A program made the position numbers and the translations under genes. Of a stretch of 40,493 nucleotides of DNA, positions 17,844 through 26,087 are shown piece by piece; position 1 is the first letter of the stretch; every line of letters starts with the position of its first letter. Origin of the DNA: Candidatus Zhuqueibacterota bacterium (GTDB taxonomy: Bacteria; Zhuqueibacterota; Zhuqueibacteria; Residuimicrobiales; Oceaniaggregativiventaceae); assembly GCA_014728115.1 (NCBI GenBank), contig WJME01000159.1, positions 1 through 40,493 of the forward strand, read 5' to 3'. The notes beneath the pieces are model-generated. The model had not been told where the DNA came from, did no database searches, and was given only the letters and a program-made list of their open reading frames with translations.

Positions 17844-18557
17844 ATGCAACCCTTATTCGGTAGTGCCTTGCTTTGGAATGCAGTGGTGGGTGTCGTGGAG
17901 GTCATTTACATTTTTGTGGTGATCGGCATCATGGACAAGCTGGTGACCAAAGGGTTTCCCTCTGATTTGTCCCGCAAGGTCATCCACATCGCAGCCGGAT
18001 CCTATGTGATTTTTTGGCCTCTTTATGATCCGACTCATTGGAGTAAGGCCTTTTGTGTGCTCATGCCCATGATCTGGGTTTTGTTGTTTCTCAGTAAAGG
18101 ACTTGCCAACAATCGCGAAGATCAGGCCGTAAAAACCATGACGCGTACCGGCAATCCTCGTGAACTGTTGCGCGGTCCGCTCATGTTCGCTCTGGTCATG
18201 GTCATTCTGGGCCTGACCCTGTTCAACCACATGTCTGCTGTCATCGCCCTGGGGATGTTGACCTGGGGAGATGGACTGGCACCCTATTTCGGTGGAAAAT
18301 ACGGCAAAAAACGTTATCGCATATGGGGCCAATACAAGTCCTATGTCGGAAGTGTGACCGTGGTTTTGGCGGGATTTATCGGCAGTCTCTTGATGATCTG
18401 GATCACCGGAACCGGCACCGGGCTGGCTGTAGGCCTGGTGGCTTTGCTGGCGTTTGTCGCCATGATCGTCGAAGCGATCAGTCCCAGAGATCTCGACAAT
18501 CTGCTTATCCCGGGGGCTGTTTTGCTGGTCTATTTTATTCTAGCAGGTTCACTCTAA
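17844..18557 (+). CDS. Phytol/dolichol kinase-family membrane protein
   Basis: 237 residues with about seven helices. Conserved blocks of the CTP-dependent polyprenol kinase/cytidylyltransferase superfamily: 'RKVIHIAAGS' (Arg44, Lys45, His48), 'WGDGLAPYFGGKYGKKR' (GDG at 142-144), 'KSYVGS' at 165-170, and 'EAISPRDLDNLLIP' at 210-223. The last block is typical of phytol kinase (VTE5) and dolichol kinase rather than CdsA. It should phosphorylate a prenyl alcohol at the membrane. The gene follows the isopentenyl-phosphate-kinase-like gene by 64 nt and has its own GGGGAG site. Substrate is not known; phytol, geranylgeraniol, farnesol or undecaprenol are all possible. Confidence 0.83.
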   Translation: MQPLFGSALLWNAVVGVVEVIYIFVVIGIMDKLVTKGFPSDLSRKVIHIAAGSYVIFWPLYDPTHWSKAFCVLMPMIWVLLFLSKGLANNREDQAVKTMTRTGNPRELLRGPLMFALVMVILGLTLFNHMSAVIALGMLTWGDGLAPYFGGKYGKKRYRIWGQYKSYVGSVTVVLAGFIGSLLMIWITGTGTGLAVGLVALLAFVAMIVEAISPRDLDNLLIPGAVLLVYFILAGSL

Positions 18558-18596
18558 ATCATAACATTGTGGAATTCATGCGAGGAGTCGTGAACG

Positions 18597-19421
18597 ATGA
18601 AAAGAAATTCGAGCAACCCCCTGAAAACAGTAATGACCGCATTAATAGGGAGTATGTTTGTGATGAGTATCCTGGCCGGATGCGCACAGGATCAGAAAAA
18701 GGAATCAGAATCTGCTGAATGGATTTCCCTGTTCAATGGCCAAAATCTCGATGGCTGGCATGTCAAAATCACCGGATACGAACTGGATGAAAATTTTGGC
18801 AATACCTTCCAGGTGGTCGACGGTGCATTAAAGGTCTCTTATGATGAATATGACGCCTTTGATCAGCGATTCGGACATATTTTTTACGAGCAGCCATTCA
18901 GCCATTATCGCCTGCGATTGGAATACCGGTTTATCGGAGAACAGTGTCCGGGCGGGCCGGGCTGGGCATTTCGCAATAGCGGCATCATGATCCATGGCCA
19001 ATCGCCGCAAAGCATGACCAAAGACCAGAGTTTTCCCGTCTCGATCGAAGTGCAATTACTGGGGGGCAATGGCCAGGATGAACGCACCACGGGTAATCTT
19101 TGCACGCCGGGAACCCATGTGGTTTTGAACGGAGAACTGGAAACCCAACATTGTATCTCTTCTTCCTCGCCTACGTTCCACGGTGATCAATGGGTACAGG
19201 CAGAAGTCGAGGTCCATGGAAATGAGCTCATTAAACATATTATCAACGGCGATACCGTTCTGGTTTATGAGCAACCGCAGCTGGATGAATCCGATTCCGA
19301 TGCCCAAAAGTTGCTGCAAAACCAGGATAAAATGCTGACCGGTGGAACCATCTCGTTGCAAGCCGAGAGCCATCCGGTGGAATTTCGCAAGATTGAAATC
19401 ATGGAATTGAAAGCAGAATAG
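18597..19421 (+). CDS. DUF1080 lipoprotein (3-keto-glycoside hydrolase-like)
   Basis: 274 residues; lipobox LAGC with Cys29. The rest is one DUF1080 (3-keto-disaccharide hydrolase) jelly-roll domain: 'WISLFNGQNLDGWHVK' start, 'YRLRLEYRF', 'NSGIMIHGQ', 'SIEVQLLGG', 'QWVQAEVEVHGN', and 'GTISLQAESHPVEFRKIEIMEL' end. Family members act on glycosides whose sugar has been oxidised to the 3-keto form, usually beside Gfo/Idh/MocA oxidoreductases, two of which are encoded at 23318-26039. The sulfatase gene begins 20 nt downstream, so the two are probably one operon acting on a sulfated glycan. Confidence 0.88.
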   Translation: MKRNSSNPLKTVMTALIGSMFVMSILAGCAQDQKKESESAEWISLFNGQNLDGWHVKITGYELDENFGNTFQVVDGALKVSYDEYDAFDQRFGHIFYEQPFSHYRLRLEYRFIGEQCPGGPGWAFRNSGIMIHGQSPQSMTKDQSFPVSIEVQLLGGNGQDERTTGNLCTPGTHVVLNGELETQHCISSSSPTFHGDQWVQAEVEVHGNELIKHIINGDTVLVYEQPQLDESDSDAQKLLQNQDKMLTGGTISLQAESHPVEFRKIEIMELKAE

Positions 19422-19441
19422 ACATTTTAATTCAGGAAAAG

Positions 19442-20878
19442 ATGATGAATCGCCGACACTTTTTAAAAACTGCAGGACTGGGGTTGGGAGGTTTGTTAGT
19501 CGCCTGTAATAGAGGTGCCAAACCGGACAAGCCCAATATCATTCTTTGTATGGCCGATGACCAGGGATGGGGTGATATGGGATATTACGACCATCCGGTA
19601 TTGAAAACACCCCATTTCGATGCTATGGCCAGCGAGGCATTGCGATTCGACCGGTTTTACGCAGCAGCCCCGGTCTGTTCGCCTACGCGAGGCAGCGTCA
19701 TGACCGGCCGCCATCCCAACCGTTTCGGATGCTTCAAGTGGGGCCACACGCTTCGTCCCCAGGAAATCACGGTTGCACAGGCCTTGAAAGCTGCCGGCTA
19801 TGTCACGGGCCATTTTGGCAAGTGGCATTTGGGTTCGGTTAGAGAGGGCAGTCCGGTTAATCCCGGTGCCAGCGGATTTGACGAATGGCTTTCGGCCCCC
19901 AATTTTTTCGAAAACGATCCCATTCTCTGCCATAACGGCAAGGCCGTTCAGTTGCAAGGTGAAAGCTCTATGGTCACTGTGGATGCCGCGTTGGAATTTA
20001 TCCGGCGGTTTAGCGATGACAAAAGGCCCTTTTTGGCCGTGGTGTGGTTTGGTTCACCCCACCGGCCACATGAAGCGTTTCCGGCTTTTCAAGAGATGTA
20101 TAGCGATCAGCCCAGAGATATGCAGCATTTTTACGGTGAAATCACGGCCATGGATGAAGCGTTTGGCAAATTGCGCAATTCGTTAAAGGAACTTGGAATC
20201 GAGAACAATACCCTGCTCTGGTATTGCAGCGATAACGGCGGTCTGCCAAATTTTGGGGTCACCGGCGGGCGCGGAACCAAGGGAGATGTCTATGAAGGCG
20301 GTCTGCGTGTTCCGGCTCTGCTGCAATGGCCGGCAAAGGTAAAAGATCACCGTGTTCTCGAATTGCCCTGCAATACATATGATATTTATCCCACTCTGCT
20401 CGATATTGTAGGTCTTGAGATCCCCGGGCAACCTCCTCTGGATGGGATCAGCCTGCTTCCATTGCTGCAGGAAAAAATGAACAAACGGCCCAGCCCCATG
20501 GGATTTTGGAATCATCCCACGCGCGGCATCAGAACGCCCAGTGCCGAATTCATGTCCGACCTGTTAGAGTTACAGCAAAAAGGACTCGAAATACCACGCG
20601 AGACGCTGGATCTGGATGCCGGAGAAATCGAAAAATCCTATCCCATCGATCATTTCCCCGGCCATTCTGCCTGGCTCGACTGGCCCTGGAAATTACACCG
20701 CATCGAGGAGGAGGATAAAACCGTTACGCTCGAGCTCTATGATCTGGAAAACGATCCCATGGAAGAAAACGACCTCTCGCAGATCGAACGGGACAGGACC
20801 GATGACATGTTAATGCGGTTGACCGGCTGGCTCGAGTCGGTCGTGCATAGTTTAAACGGTAAAGATTATCAGATCTGA
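19442..20878 (+). CDS. Sulfatase (S1 family), Tat-exported lipoprotein
   Basis: 478 residues. The N-terminus 'NRRHFLKTAGLGLGGLLVAC' is a twin-arginine signal ending in a lipobox with Cys22. The formylglycine site is CSPTR at 79-83; metal ligands Asp39-Asp40 lie in 'CMADDQGWGD', and 'GHFGKWHLG' is the usual second block. It should remove sulfate esters from a carbohydrate at the periplasmic face. Activation needs a formylglycine-generating or anaerobic maturase, none of which is convincingly present in this window. The C-terminal part (about 360-478) matches the usual sulfatase second domain. Tandem ATGs at 19442 and 19445; either can serve. Confidence 0.94.
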   Translation: MMNRRHFLKTAGLGLGGLLVACNRGAKPDKPNIILCMADDQGWGDMGYYDHPVLKTPHFDAMASEALRFDRFYAAAPVCSPTRGSVMTGRHPNRFGCFKWGHTLRPQEITVAQALKAAGYVTGHFGKWHLGSVREGSPVNPGASGFDEWLSAPNFFENDPILCHNGKAVQLQGESSMVTVDAALEFIRRFSDDKRPFLAVVWFGSPHRPHEAFPAFQEMYSDQPRDMQHFYGEITAMDEAFGKLRNSLKELGIENNTLLWYCSDNGGLPNFGVTGGRGTKGDVYEGGLRVPALLQWPAKVKDHRVLELPCNTYDIYPTLLDIVGLEIPGQPPLDGISLLPLLQEKMNKRPSPMGFWNHPTRGIRTPSAEFMSDLLELQQKGLEIPRETLDLDAGEIEKSYPIDHFPGHSAWLDWPWKLHRIEEEDKTVTLELYDLENDPMEENDLSQIERDRTDDMLMRLTGWLESVVHSLNGKDYQI

Positions 20879-20903
20879 CAGAGCGAGATTTTTTGAATCC
20901 CAA

Positions 20904-20932
20904 GGCACCCGATTTTGTTCATGATGGGTGCC
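20904..20932 (+). terminator. Hairpin after the sulfatase gene, possible terminator
   Basis: Perfect stem GGCACCC/GGGTGCC with a 15-nt loop, 26 nt after the sulfatase stop codon. The following sequence (CCCGATTT) has only a short T run, so strength is uncertain. Confidence 0.4.
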
Positions 20933-20970
20933 CCCGATTTGCTCAGGTTATCGAACTGGTTTGACATTTC

Positions 20971-21375
20971 ATGAAAACCCGAAAACGTGAAAAACATCCT
21001 TTTGGCATCATTGCGATAATTTTCCTGCAAATTTTTTACATGCTGGTCAATATCATCGAGGTCGTGAATCTCTATCGGTTACATCTTCCAGATCTGAATC
21101 AGCTCCTGACAGAGTCCCGCTTTCTCGTGGCAGACATGAGCCTGCTCTTTAGCCTGTTTGGCATATTTATCGTCTATGGGCTCTGGCGTATGAAACGCTG
21201 GGCATGGGCTCTGCTCATGATTCAAATCGGGATCACGCTATTGATTCTTTTATATAGCTATTATAACGGAGAACCCCACTATCTTAAAATGGCCCTGAAT
21301 GTGGCCATGGCGTTATATCTGAACCAGCGGGATATTCGCCAGCGATTTGAAGACAAGGTGGCAGAGACTGTATGA
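20971..21375 (+). CDS. Small hypothetical membrane protein
   Basis: 134 residues: basic N-terminus, then about four helices (roughly 11-32, 50-70, 76-96, 103-118), with a charged C-terminal tail. No family recognised. There is no clear ribosome binding site before the ATG. Its stop codon overlaps the start of the next gene (ATGA), so the two proteins are translationally coupled and probably work together. The layout (helix pairs joined by a short 'RMKRWAWALL' loop) resembles small integral proteins of the envelope, but nothing more specific can be said. Confidence 0.75.
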   Translation: MKTRKREKHPFGIIAIIFLQIFYMLVNIIEVVNLYRLHLPDLNQLLTESRFLVADMSLLFSLFGIFIVYGLWRMKRWAWALLMIQIGITLLILLYSYYNGEPHYLKMALNVAMALYLNQRDIRQRFEDKVAETV

Positions 21376-23174
21376 ATGATTTCGACTTGCTGAAAAAATT
21401 CGAGCCTATACTGCACTTTACCCGGGGAGAGCTGTTCTTTCCCTGCGCTGTAGAGGGGTACATCCGTCACTGCAGTCTCTGGAGTCGTGATAAATTTGGT
21501 CACAAAAAGAGATTGGTAACCCAAGAGAATTTGTCACTGGACAATCTGGCGGATTTTCGCCAGGTTCCGCCAGAGCATACCCTTTATTTGCATTTTGTAG
21601 AAACCCCGCTGGATGCCATTGAATATAACCATTGGATGAATCGTCCTGACCGGCCTCGCTTTCGGGCTTCTGGCCGGCTCTCGCGTGTCGGGTTGTTTGC
21701 CCGCATACTGGATTCCGTTTTTGATATTTCGCTGCTGCTTCGCGGCACTGTTCCGGGAGGAACCACAGCAAGAGCAGAACTTCAGTACCGCGATATGCTC
21801 GAATCCCATCCCCAGCCTGTATATTACGGCCGGGTTTTGCGCAGAGGCGGATATATTATTCTGCATTATCTGTTTTTCTATGTCATGAACAGCTGGCGAT
21901 CGCTCTATTACGGAGTCAATGATCATGAGGCCGACTGGGAACAAATGTTTGTCTATCTGTGTGACGATGAAACCCATCCCGAACCCTGCTGGGTAGCTGC
22001 TTCTATGCATGACTATACCGGCGATGATTTGCGTCGCCGCTGGGATGATCCGGAACTGGAAAAGCAAGGAACCCACCCGGTGATCTATGTTGGAGCGGGT
22101 TCTCATGCCTCCTATTTCCAGTCCGGTGAATATCTGATGCGGGTACAACCTCCGCTTTTCAGACCTGTCAAGAATTTACTCGGTAACATCCAAAAGTGGT
22201 GGCGGGAAAAACTCGGTCAGGGAGAATCGAGTGACATGCAAAAGCAACTCGATACCTTTTTGCGGGTTCCCTTTATCGATTATGCCCGTGGGGATGGCAG
22301 GCGTATCGGCAAAGGCCAGGACCAGGAATGGAATGCCATCTTGTTGGATGCATCCCTGCCGTGGGTCAATGCTTTTCGTGGTCTCTGGGGCCTGGATACC
22401 CGGGATTTTCTCAGCAGTGAACGGGCCCCCGCAGGTCCGAAATACAACCGCGATGGTACGGTTCGCACCAGCTGGCAGGATCCCCTGGCGTGGGCCGGAC
22501 TTGAAAAGGTCGTGCCTAAAAACCGCATTCACGATGAGCTGAGCGATCAAATCAGTAAACTGGAAAAACAGGCTGAGCAGTTGACCCGTGAATTTGTTAA
22601 AGAACGTCAACGATTACGCGAACTCGGAATGCAGGTACAAGCTTTACGTGTATCCGCATATCACCAACCTCTGTACGAACAGCAACAAACAGAGCTGGAA
22701 AGCAAACGCAAAGCCATACTCGCATTGCATGATGCGAGAATAAAAACAGATGAAACCATCCAGGCGACCCGGGAATATCTCGAGCAAATCGAAAACGGAG
22801 ATTGGGGGGATCCACAATCTCATATCCGTAACAAACACGTCCCTGAGCCCGGCATGCAGTCGACCAGCCGGTTTTTAGAGGTATGGGGTGCGGTCAGTAA
22901 CAGTATTTTACTGCTCGGTTTCGTGATTTTAATGATATGGGATCGCTCGCTGTGGTTCGAGTGGATCGTGCTTTTGGGCGGACTTTTTTTTGCCATCGAA
23001 TCCATTGTACGGGGGCGGCTGGTCAAACTTTTGCATAACGTGACGATTTTACTGGCATTGTTTTCCGGCCTGGTCTTGCTTTATGAATTTTGGTGGTATA
23101 CCATGTTGGTGCTGCTGATCGGTGCGATTGTTGTTATGATGCGGGAAAATTTGCGCGAAGTTTTCAAGAGCTGA
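21372..23174 (+). CDS. Vps62-like domain protein with coiled coil and C-terminal membrane helices
   Basis: 600 residues. The N-terminal half resembles the Vps62-related family: 'FEPILHFTRGELFFPCAVEGYI' near 10-31, 'DHEADWEQMFVYL' at 184-196, and 'VIYVGAGSHASYF' at 238-249. A long charged coiled-coil region follows (about 395-480, heavy in Gln, Glu, Lys and Arg). Three to four helices (about 515-590) end the protein, so the large N-terminal part is probably cytoplasmic and membrane-tethered. The function of Vps62-like domains in bacteria is unknown to me; yeast Vps62 is linked to vacuolar sorting. The start overlaps the stop of the preceding small membrane protein by 4 nt. Family match is by motif only. 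Confidence 0.7.
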   Translation: MNDFDLLKKFEPILHFTRGELFFPCAVEGYIRHCSLWSRDKFGHKKRLVTQENLSLDNLADFRQVPPEHTLYLHFVETPLDAIEYNHWMNRPDRPRFRASGRLSRVGLFARILDSVFDISLLLRGTVPGGTTARAELQYRDMLESHPQPVYYGRVLRRGGYIILHYLFFYVMNSWRSLYYGVNDHEADWEQMFVYLCDDETHPEPCWVAASMHDYTGDDLRRRWDDPELEKQGTHPVIYVGAGSHASYFQSGEYLMRVQPPLFRPVKNLLGNIQKWWREKLGQGESSDMQKQLDTFLRVPFIDYARGDGRRIGKGQDQEWNAILLDASLPWVNAFRGLWGLDTRDFLSSERAPAGPKYNRDGTVRTSWQDPLAWAGLEKVVPKNRIHDELSDQISKLEKQAEQLTREFVKERQRLRELGMQVQALRVSAYHQPLYEQQQTELESKRKAILALHDARIKTDETIQATREYLEQIENGDWGDPQSHIRNKHVPEPGMQSTSRFLEVWGAVSNSILLLGFVILMIWDRSLWFEWIVLLGGLFFAIESIVRGRLVKLLHNVTILLALFSGLVLLYEFWWYTMLVLLIGAIVVMMRENLREVFKS

Positions 23175-23190
23175 ATCTGAGACAGCTTTC

Positions 23191-23218
23191 ATAAGGCCGG
23201 GTTGAAACCCGACCTTAT
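23191..23218 (+). terminator. Hairpin terminator of the Vps62-like gene
   Basis: 13-bp arms with one mismatch (ATAAGGCCGGGTT and AACCCGACCTTAT) around a 2-nt loop, 16 nt after the stop codon, followed by a T-rich stretch. The shape (GGG/CCC core flanked by AT pairs) resembles the palindrome at 36832-36880. Confidence 0.6.
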
Positions 23219-23317
23219 TGTTTAGGTTTGTCTTGATTTTTTGTATCCTAAAGGCTAATTTATGGTTAGAAAAGCCGGCACAGTTTATCTATATCAATCA
23301 ATCCCAGGGAGAATGGT

Positions 23318-24679
23318 ATGAAGAGAAGAGAATTTATAAAAAGTGCATCAGCAGCTGCCATGGCAAGTCCGATGATCTGGCGCCCAACCGATTCATGGGC
23401 CGGAGCCAATGACCGGGTGAATGTTGCCGTCATCGGTATTAGAGGGATGGGTCAGAGTCATATCCGCTCGTATCAAGAGCTGGAAAATGTCAATGTCCTC
23501 GCCTTGTGCGATGTGGATGAAAGGCTGTTTCCTGAAAGAGTGCAAAAGCATTTTGTCGAGAAAAATCTGGACAAGCCTGAACTCTATCACGATATCCGCC
23601 AACTGCTTGAAAACAAGGATATCGATGCGATCTCGATTACCACCCCCAATCACTGGCATACCCTGGCTGCGATATGGGGCATGCAAGCCGGCAAACATGT
23701 ATCCGTTGAAAAGCCTTGCTGTCATAATTTTTTCGAAGGCCAGCAACTGGTCAAAGCGGCGAAAAAATATGGGGTGGTGGTTCAGGATGGGGCCGAGCAG
23801 CGCAGCAATCCTTGCGCTCAGACCATGGCCACTTTTTTACAAAGTGGTCAGATGGGTGAGGTCTATCTGGCAAAGGGAATTTGCTACAAATGGCGTGAAA
23901 GCATTGGCAAAACACCGGATGAACCTGTTCCCGATGGGGTGCACTATGATTTATGGCTGGGACCTGCTCCCAAGCGTCCGTTTTCGCAGAATCGGTTTCA
24001 TTACAATTGGCACTGGAACTGGGATTACGGCAATGGGGATATGGGCAACCAGGGAGTGCACGAAATGGACATCGCCCGCTGGGGCTTGGGTGTCACCTTA
24101 CCCACCAAAGTGAGCGCCATCGGGGGGCATTTTATGTTCGATGACGACCAAAATACGCCCAACACATTGATGGCTGTTTACGAATTTCCCAATCCTTACG
24201 GCGATGGTGATAAGAAAAAGGTTTTACAGTTTGAAACCCGGCACTGGATCTGCAACAATGAAGGTGATCTGAGTCCTGGATTTCAGGACGATGAAAGCAA
24301 GGGATACATGATCAGCAATGTCAATGTCGTGGGCAATCTTTTTTACGGCTCTTCAGGTTATATGAGCAAAACCGTTAAAGAGTGGAAAACCTTTATAGGC
24401 AAAAACCGCGAACCCGGTCCCTCTGGTGGTGGATTGGGCAATCATTATCAAAATTTTATCGATGCCATTCGCGCCAACAATCCCGGCATGCTCACCGCAC
24501 CCATTGAAGAAGGATTTTATTCCTGCGCTCTGGTGCATCTGGCCAATATTTCCTATCGCCTTGGCCGTACTATTGATTTTGATCCTGAAAAACAAGAAAT
24601 CATCGGAGACGAGCAAGCGAGTCAGATGTTGAGACGCGAGTACCGCGAACCGTTTGTTGTGCCTGAAATCAAACTATAA
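23318..24679 (+). CDS. Gfo/Idh/MocA family oxidoreductase, exported
   Basis: 453 residues. Begins 'KRREFIKSASAAAM', a twin-arginine signal, so it is exported folded with its cofactor. Rossmann motif 'GIRGMG' at 40-45, 'TTPNHWH' near 108-114, and the catalytic/nicotinamide motif EKP at 131-133. The C-terminal Gfo/Idh/MocA domain includes 'GDMGNQGVHEMDIARWGLG'. Exported members oxidise or epimerise sugars, with a tightly bound NAD(H). AGGGAGA precedes the ATG. A paralogue follows 10 nt downstream. The DUF1080 lipoprotein upstream (18597-19421) is a functional candidate partner in 3-keto sugar chemistry. Confidence 0.93.
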   Translation: MKRREFIKSASAAAMASPMIWRPTDSWAGANDRVNVAVIGIRGMGQSHIRSYQELENVNVLALCDVDERLFPERVQKHFVEKNLDKPELYHDIRQLLENKDIDAISITTPNHWHTLAAIWGMQAGKHVSVEKPCCHNFFEGQQLVKAAKKYGVVVQDGAEQRSNPCAQTMATFLQSGQMGEVYLAKGICYKWRESIGKTPDEPVPDGVHYDLWLGPAPKRPFSQNRFHYNWHWNWDYGNGDMGNQGVHEMDIARWGLGVTLPTKVSAIGGHFMFDDDQNTPNTLMAVYEFPNPYGDGDKKKVLQFETRHWICNNEGDLSPGFQDDESKGYMISNVNVVGNLFYGSSGYMSKTVKEWKTFIGKNREPGPSGGGLGNHYQNFIDAIRANNPGMLTAPIEEGFYSCALVHLANISYRLGRTIDFDPEKQEIIGDEQASQMLRREYREPFVVPEIKL

Positions 24680-24689
24680 AGGCTAAACT

Positions 24690-26039
24690 ATGAGCAGAGA
24701 TGTCTCCCGGCGTCAGTTTGTAAAGTCTGCTACTCTTTTATCAGCGGCTCCGCTGTTCATCCCTTCTCGTGTATTCTCAAACCCCGCACCCAGCGACCGG
24801 GTTGCATTGGGGCATATCGGTGTGGGCGGACGCGGCACCAGCCTTTTGCGGAGTTTTTTGCAATTGCCGCATTCCACCAGCGTCGCGGTATGCGATTGCT
24901 TTGCCAGCCGTCGCGAGAATCGCAAAGCGCTCATCGAAGAGCATTATGCCCAAAACCGTTCCGGTACCTATCAAGGATGTGAGGTCTATGCAGATTTCAG
25001 AGAGTTGCTCGATCGCAGTGATATCGATGCCGTGATCATTGCCACTCCGGATCATTGGCATGTTCCCATCGCCATCGAAGCGGTGAAAAAAGGCAAGGAT
25101 GTCTATGTAGAAAAGCCTCTGGGACTGTCCATCCGGGAGAATCTGCTCATGCGCCAGGCTGTGCAGCGATACGGTCGCATCTTTCAGTATGGCACCCAGC
25201 AGCGCTCTGACCGCGATTTTCGGTTTGCCTGTGAGCTGGTACGGAACGGCACTATCGGCAAGCTGGAGACTATCTATGCCTGGTGCGCCGCTATCGAGAG
25301 TCAGGCCGATGAATTCCATGCGCCAGGTGGATGCATGCAGCCAGTGTATCCACCGGCTGAACTGGATTATGACATGTGGCTGGGACCCGCAGTGTATTCT
25401 CCCTATACCCGAGACCGCTGCACACCACATGGCACCTATCATCATTATGACAATAGTCTGGGCTTTATTGCCGGTTGGGGCGCCCATCCACTGGATATCG
25501 CCCAGTGGGGTAACGACACCGATGATACCGCTCCGGTCTATTACGAGGGAAGCGGAACGATTGCAGAAGGATTGTTCCGAACCACGGCGACATGGGATTT
25601 TTGGTGTGAATATGCCAATGGGGTCAGAATGCGTTTTATGGACCGGCACAAGGCCCTGCCTATGATCAGTCCAAAATTTCCGCAAGCGCGGGATCATGGG
25701 ACGTTGTTTCAGGGAGAGGAAGGCTGGGTTGCGGTGGATCGAACCAGTGCCTATGCTTCGCCCGAATCGTTGCTCAGGGTGAAATTAAGGCCTGACGATG
25801 TCCATCTCTATAAAAGCACGAACCACTATGGCAATTTCATCGATTGTGTATTATCACGACAGCAGGCGATCAGTCCGGTAAATGCAGCCGTACAATCCGA
25901 TATCATCAGCCATCTGTGTGATATCAGTATCCGTGTCGGCCGGCCTTTGCGATGGGATCCACAATCCGAGATGATTCTCGATGATATTCAGGCCAGCAGA
26001 TTGATGATCCGGGCGAAACATAGTCCGTGGGAGCTATAA
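24690..26039 (+). CDS. Gfo/Idh/MocA family oxidoreductase, exported (second)
   Basis: 449 residues. Starts 'SRRQFVKSATLLSAAPLF' (twin-arginine signal). Rossmann motif 'GVGGRG' at 44-49, 'ATPDHWH' at 118-124, EKP at 141-143, and a C-terminal block 'GWGAHPLDIAQWGND' in the position of the catalytic His region. It diverges clearly from the upstream copy in the C-terminal half, so the two probably act on different sugars or in sequence (oxidation, then reduction). Co-transcribed with the first oxidoreductase (10-nt gap), and the operon ends at the terminator that follows. Confidence 0.93.
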   Translation: MSRDVSRRQFVKSATLLSAAPLFIPSRVFSNPAPSDRVALGHIGVGGRGTSLLRSFLQLPHSTSVAVCDCFASRRENRKALIEEHYAQNRSGTYQGCEVYADFRELLDRSDIDAVIIATPDHWHVPIAIEAVKKGKDVYVEKPLGLSIRENLLMRQAVQRYGRIFQYGTQQRSDRDFRFACELVRNGTIGKLETIYAWCAAIESQADEFHAPGGCMQPVYPPAELDYDMWLGPAVYSPYTRDRCTPHGTYHHYDNSLGFIAGWGAHPLDIAQWGNDTDDTAPVYYEGSGTIAEGLFRTTATWDFWCEYANGVRMRFMDRHKALPMISPKFPQARDHGTLFQGEEGWVAVDRTSAYASPESLLRVKLRPDDVHLYKSTNHYGNFIDCVLSRQQAISPVNAAVQSDIISHLCDISIRVGRPLRWDPQSEMILDDIQASRLMIRAKHSPWEL

Positions 26040-26053
26040 TCCGGTTGAAGCTG

Positions 26054-26087
26054 ATCGAATGAGCTGCATTAAGATTCGATTTTTTTG
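26054..26087 (+). terminator. Rho-independent terminator of the oxidoreductase operon
   Basis: Perfect 7-bp stem ATCGAAT/ATTCGAT with a 13-nt loop, directly followed by a run of T. It starts 15 nt after the stop codon and overlaps the last codons of the convergent gene at 26069-29440. Confidence 0.75.

Noticed and set aside
24777..25697. 306-residue open frame on the minus strand
   Set aside because: Antisense shadow of the second Gfo/Idh/MocA gene, which has intact Rossmann and EKP motifs.
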